Origin: Ruminococcus sp. HUN007
GTDB taxonomy: Bacteria > Bacillota > Clostridia > Oscillospirales > Ruminococcaceae
Length of the DNA: 64,000 bases
NCBI RefSeq assembly: GCF_000712055.1
Contig: NZ_JOOA01000001.1
Coordinates: 866,339-930,338, forward strand
Direction: 5' to 3'
Shown piece by piece: positions 61,933-64,000 of the stretch. Below the pieces are notes generated by a model that searched no databases, was not told the origin of the DNA, and saw only the letters and a list, made by a program, of their open reading frames with translations. Both the position numbers and the translations under genes were made by a program. Numbering within the stretch: the stretch's first letter is position 1; each line of letters opens with the position of its first letter.

Positions 61933-62716
61933 AGCTTTGTTATCTGAGTGCAGTCTGCTGTAAAAATCTTTTACTTCAGCGTATTTTCCGCAGGTCATCT
62001 TCCCTTCAGGACATTTGCCCTCGGAATAGCATGAAGGACCGGCTTTCCTAAACACATTCGGCGCGGCTTCGCAGCAGAGTTTCAGCATTTCATCTGCAAC
62101 ATCCTTTATTTCCCACTGTGCTCTGCAGCAGCAGCGGTGCCTGAAGAAATTCAAAAGACTTCTGACGTTCATCGTAACCACTATCTTGGTCTCGCACGCA
62201 TTCGGAAGTACAAAACGCGCATCTTCATTAGCTTTTTTTTCTTGCTCTGGATGCGGCTTCCTTTTCGTCAAAAGCCCTGTTCCATAAAAGTCTTTTTATG
62301 ATTTTCAGTGAGAATATCAGCGATCCCTGTTATAACTCTCAGTAAGTGCTTCCATCTGCCTGTCAAACTCAGCTTTTGCTTCAGGAACAGCCGCAATTTC
62401 CGGCGGTGTTATGAAGTCAAATCCGTCTTCATTTACATAGCGCTGGCTTTTCTGTGAATATGACGCTATTCTGTGGTCTTACAAGCTGATGCGGAACACG
62501 CCCTTGATATACCCTCAATGCCGAAAGTAAAGCTGACATGCTCTAGAACGCTCTCGTGTCCGATGCTTATGAGCAATTGATACAAAGCTTTTCCACCTTT
62601 TCATCGGTAAGTCCTTCCTTCAGCGACATGATATCGCTCGGGGAATAGCAAAGCTTTGCAGCAGTAGCAATAATTCTTTCCGGATCAGGAGTATGGGCTA
62701 TAAGAGTTACTTTCAA
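61930..62716 (-). pseudogene. thyX: FAD-dependent thymidylate synthase, several apparent frameshifts
   Basis: The parts read, in order: LKVTLIAHTPDPERIIATAA; QLLISIGHESVLEHVSFTFG; the ThyX motif [44 protein letters not shown]. They lie in different frames, and at least four +1 insertions separate them (for example AGACCACAG for AGACACAG near 62483). The residues are otherwise conserved and functional, so this looks like poor sequence quality rather than a dead gene. ThyX makes dTMP from dUMP with FADH2 and methylene-THF. TTG at 62716 is the likely start. Confidence 0.85.
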
Positions 62717-62800
62717 ACCTTATACATCTCCCAAAACAATATTCCTTATAATTTTTATCATTTTATACTATAAAAAGTCAATAGAGCATACGCCGGAGAA

Positions 62801-62835
62801 AAAAGCGGCTGCATCAAAAAAAACGCAGCCGCTTT
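62801..62835. terminator. Terminator
   Basis: AAAGCGGCTGC pairs with GCAGCCGCTTT around a poly-A loop. It lies between the K+ channel gene and thyX. Confidence 0.75.
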
Positions 62836-62953
62836 CCTGAGGAAACGCTGATTTATGAATAAATCAGCGTGAGGGTCCGGGGCGAAGTCCCGCAAATCTC
62901 ACCTCCGGAAATCCGGCGAAGCCGGATTTCCGTTTTAATCAGTGTGTCCTTAA
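62836..62953. repeat. Dispersed palindromic intergenic repeat, reverse orientation
   Basis: GAGGAAACGCTGATTTATGA first, then ATAAATCAGCGTGAGG, GGGGCGAAGTCCC, CCGGAAATCCGGCG and TTAATCAGTGTGTCCTTAA. Same orientation as 57276. Confidence 0.88.
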
Positions 62954-62964
62954 ACAACAACTTA

Positions 62965-63922
62965 TTTTACTATTTTCTTTGAACCGGCAACCACCACGGT
63001 CTCCGGCCTTTATCAGCAGACCGTCGGACGCCCAATAAGCGTCAGATCATCACGGATAACAACGTAGATTATGAAGATCAAAATCTTCTTTTGCCTGTCC
63101 GGACAGTAATGGCCTTCAAGTCCGTTCGTTTCTGTCAGCTATAATTTTTCGCCGATCTCTTTGATATCTTTGAATTTAATGTCCGAATACTGCTTTTTTC
63201 GTATACTGTTCAACAAATCCGGCACTGATGATACCGGTAGGGATAGCTACTGCCCCGACTCCGAGAAATGCACTGAAAATTGCGATTATCCTTCCCCGCT
63301 GTCGTCACAGGATAAATGTCACCGTAGCCTACGGTAAGAAGTGTGGAAACGCTCCACCATATACCGGAAAATGCGTTTCTGTAGACATCCGGCTGAGCTT
63401 CGTGCTCAGCATTGTATATGCCGAGTGATGAAGCAAGCATGAGAATGAAAAATTATAAAAAGTGAAGAAAGGATCTGATTCTTCTTTTCAAATAAAACGG
63501 TAGTTATTATATTGAATGAGTCATACTGCGAATTTACCCTGAACAGTCTGAATATTCTTACGACTCTGAGCATTCGGGAACACGATGAATCCCGAAAGGA
63601 AGAAAAACGGAAGGATCGTCAGAAAATCGATGATGCCGTCGAATGATAAAAGGAACCTCAGAACTGATTTTCCTTTGTTCTTTTCAGGATACAGCTGGTC
63701 AGCCGTCCACAGACGAAGGCCGTACTCCAGTATGAATACACCAACTGTAAGTGTTTCAATTATCCTGAACAGACCGTAAAAAGCGCTCAGCTCACTGAAT
63801 GTATAAAGGAACGCAACAGTTATGTTAAGGATTATGCACGTAACTATGAAATAGTCAAAAAGCCTGCTTGGCAGATCCTCCTTGCTGCCTATCTGAATTA
63901 TCCGGAAAATGTGTTTTTTCAT
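62965..63922 (-). pseudogene. Voltage-gated-type potassium channel, several apparent frameshifts
   Basis: Start ATG at 63922 with AGGAGG. Segments S1-S4 are recognisable (DYFIVTCIILNITVAFLYTF; ETLTVGVFILEYGLRLWTA; FLTILPFFFLSGFIVFP, then the Arg-rich MLRVVRIFRLFRVN in a shifted frame). The pore has the selectivity filter in SVSTLLTVGYGDIYPVTTAG. A tail ends DTVVVAGSKKIVK in a further frame. At least four single-base insertions break it (AA for A near 63571; a five-T run near 63450; GGGG near 63294; an A6 run near 63200). The family conducts K+ across the membrane. Confidence 0.8.
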
Positions 63923-63944
63923 CTTTCCTCCTGTAACGAAATCA

Positions 63945-63979
63945 GCAGTGAACGCAAAACAGATTTTTACGTTCACTGC
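63945..63979. repeat. GCAGTGAACG...CGTTCACTGC hairpin
   Basis: A perfect 10-bp inverted repeat around a 15-nt loop, upstream of the K+ channel start; same type as 42541. Confidence 0.6.
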
Positions 63980-63991
63980 AGTAAGAGTATT

Positions 63992-64000
63992 TTAAGGAAA
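63992..64000. repeat. Start of another dispersed palindromic repeat, cut by the window end
   Basis: TTAAGGAAA, the terminal signature of the ~115-bp repeat, is the last sequence in the window. Confidence 0.45.

Overview
The window looks like chromosomal DNA of a rumen or gut Ruminococcus (Oscillospiraceae, Firmicutes), close to cellulolytic, cellulosome-forming species such as R. flavefaciens or R. albus. The main evidence is a secreted GH9 cellulase ending in a type I dockerin, a GH11 xylanase joined to a CE4 deacetylase through a Gln-rich linker, PPi-dependent phosphofructokinase, the GGGtGRT/scaffold protein pair, and strong Firmicute ribosome-binding sites and promoters. The species is an inference.

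Layout. 0-6.4 kb: end of a GH11-CE4 enzyme, a broken LysR regulator, initiator tRNA, a polytopic membrane protein and an AAA-ATPase/nuclease-like protein. 6.5-20.7 kb: Na/phosphate transporter, UDP-sugar pyrophosphorylase, PPi-PFK, two HD-GYP proteins, nifS/nifU, an SGNH hydrolase and O-acetylhomoserine sulfhydrylase (MetY). 20.7-26.2 kb: an operon with a SsuABC/TauABC-type importer, a CooS-like protein that has Asp in place of one C-cluster Cys, and two small membrane proteins. 28.1-33.0 kb: an operon with a second binding protein, its permease, and two nitrogenase component-1-like subunits that keep the P-cluster Cys and the cofactor Cys/His but lack the N2-active-site Gln/His. It has no NifH and no ABC ATPase, and short direct repeats flank it. 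33.4-38.5 kb: an accessory island with small antitoxin-like genes, an ART-like toxin candidate, and an XRE-controlled six-gene operon encoding three small Cys-rich proteins and three helical proteins of unknown function. Copies of the 3' end of the neighbouring GGGtGRT gene bound the island. 38.4-64 kb: mostly core genes (coaD, rsmD, uvrC, MoxR/DUF58/transglutaminase cluster, cdaA/cdaR, GH9 cellulase, U32 peptidase, mltG, formyl-THF ligase, DJ-1 protein, thyX, K+ channel).

Working model (inference). The two importers, the nitrogenase-like reductase, the CooS-like protein, MetY and the Fe-S assembly genes could form a nutrient-scavenging regulon, perhaps for organic sulfur or nitrogen. Similar GTTATAG/CTATAAC dyads lie upstream of MetY, the SGNH gene, the importer-CooS operon and the nitrogenase-like operon.

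Two window-wide patterns matter for reading the annotation. At least seven copies or parts of a roughly 115-bp palindromic intergenic repeat are scattered through it. Also, every broken gene examined is restored by deleting one base from a short homopolymer or doublet, most densely at 61-63.9 kb. This suggests sequence error more than biological decay.
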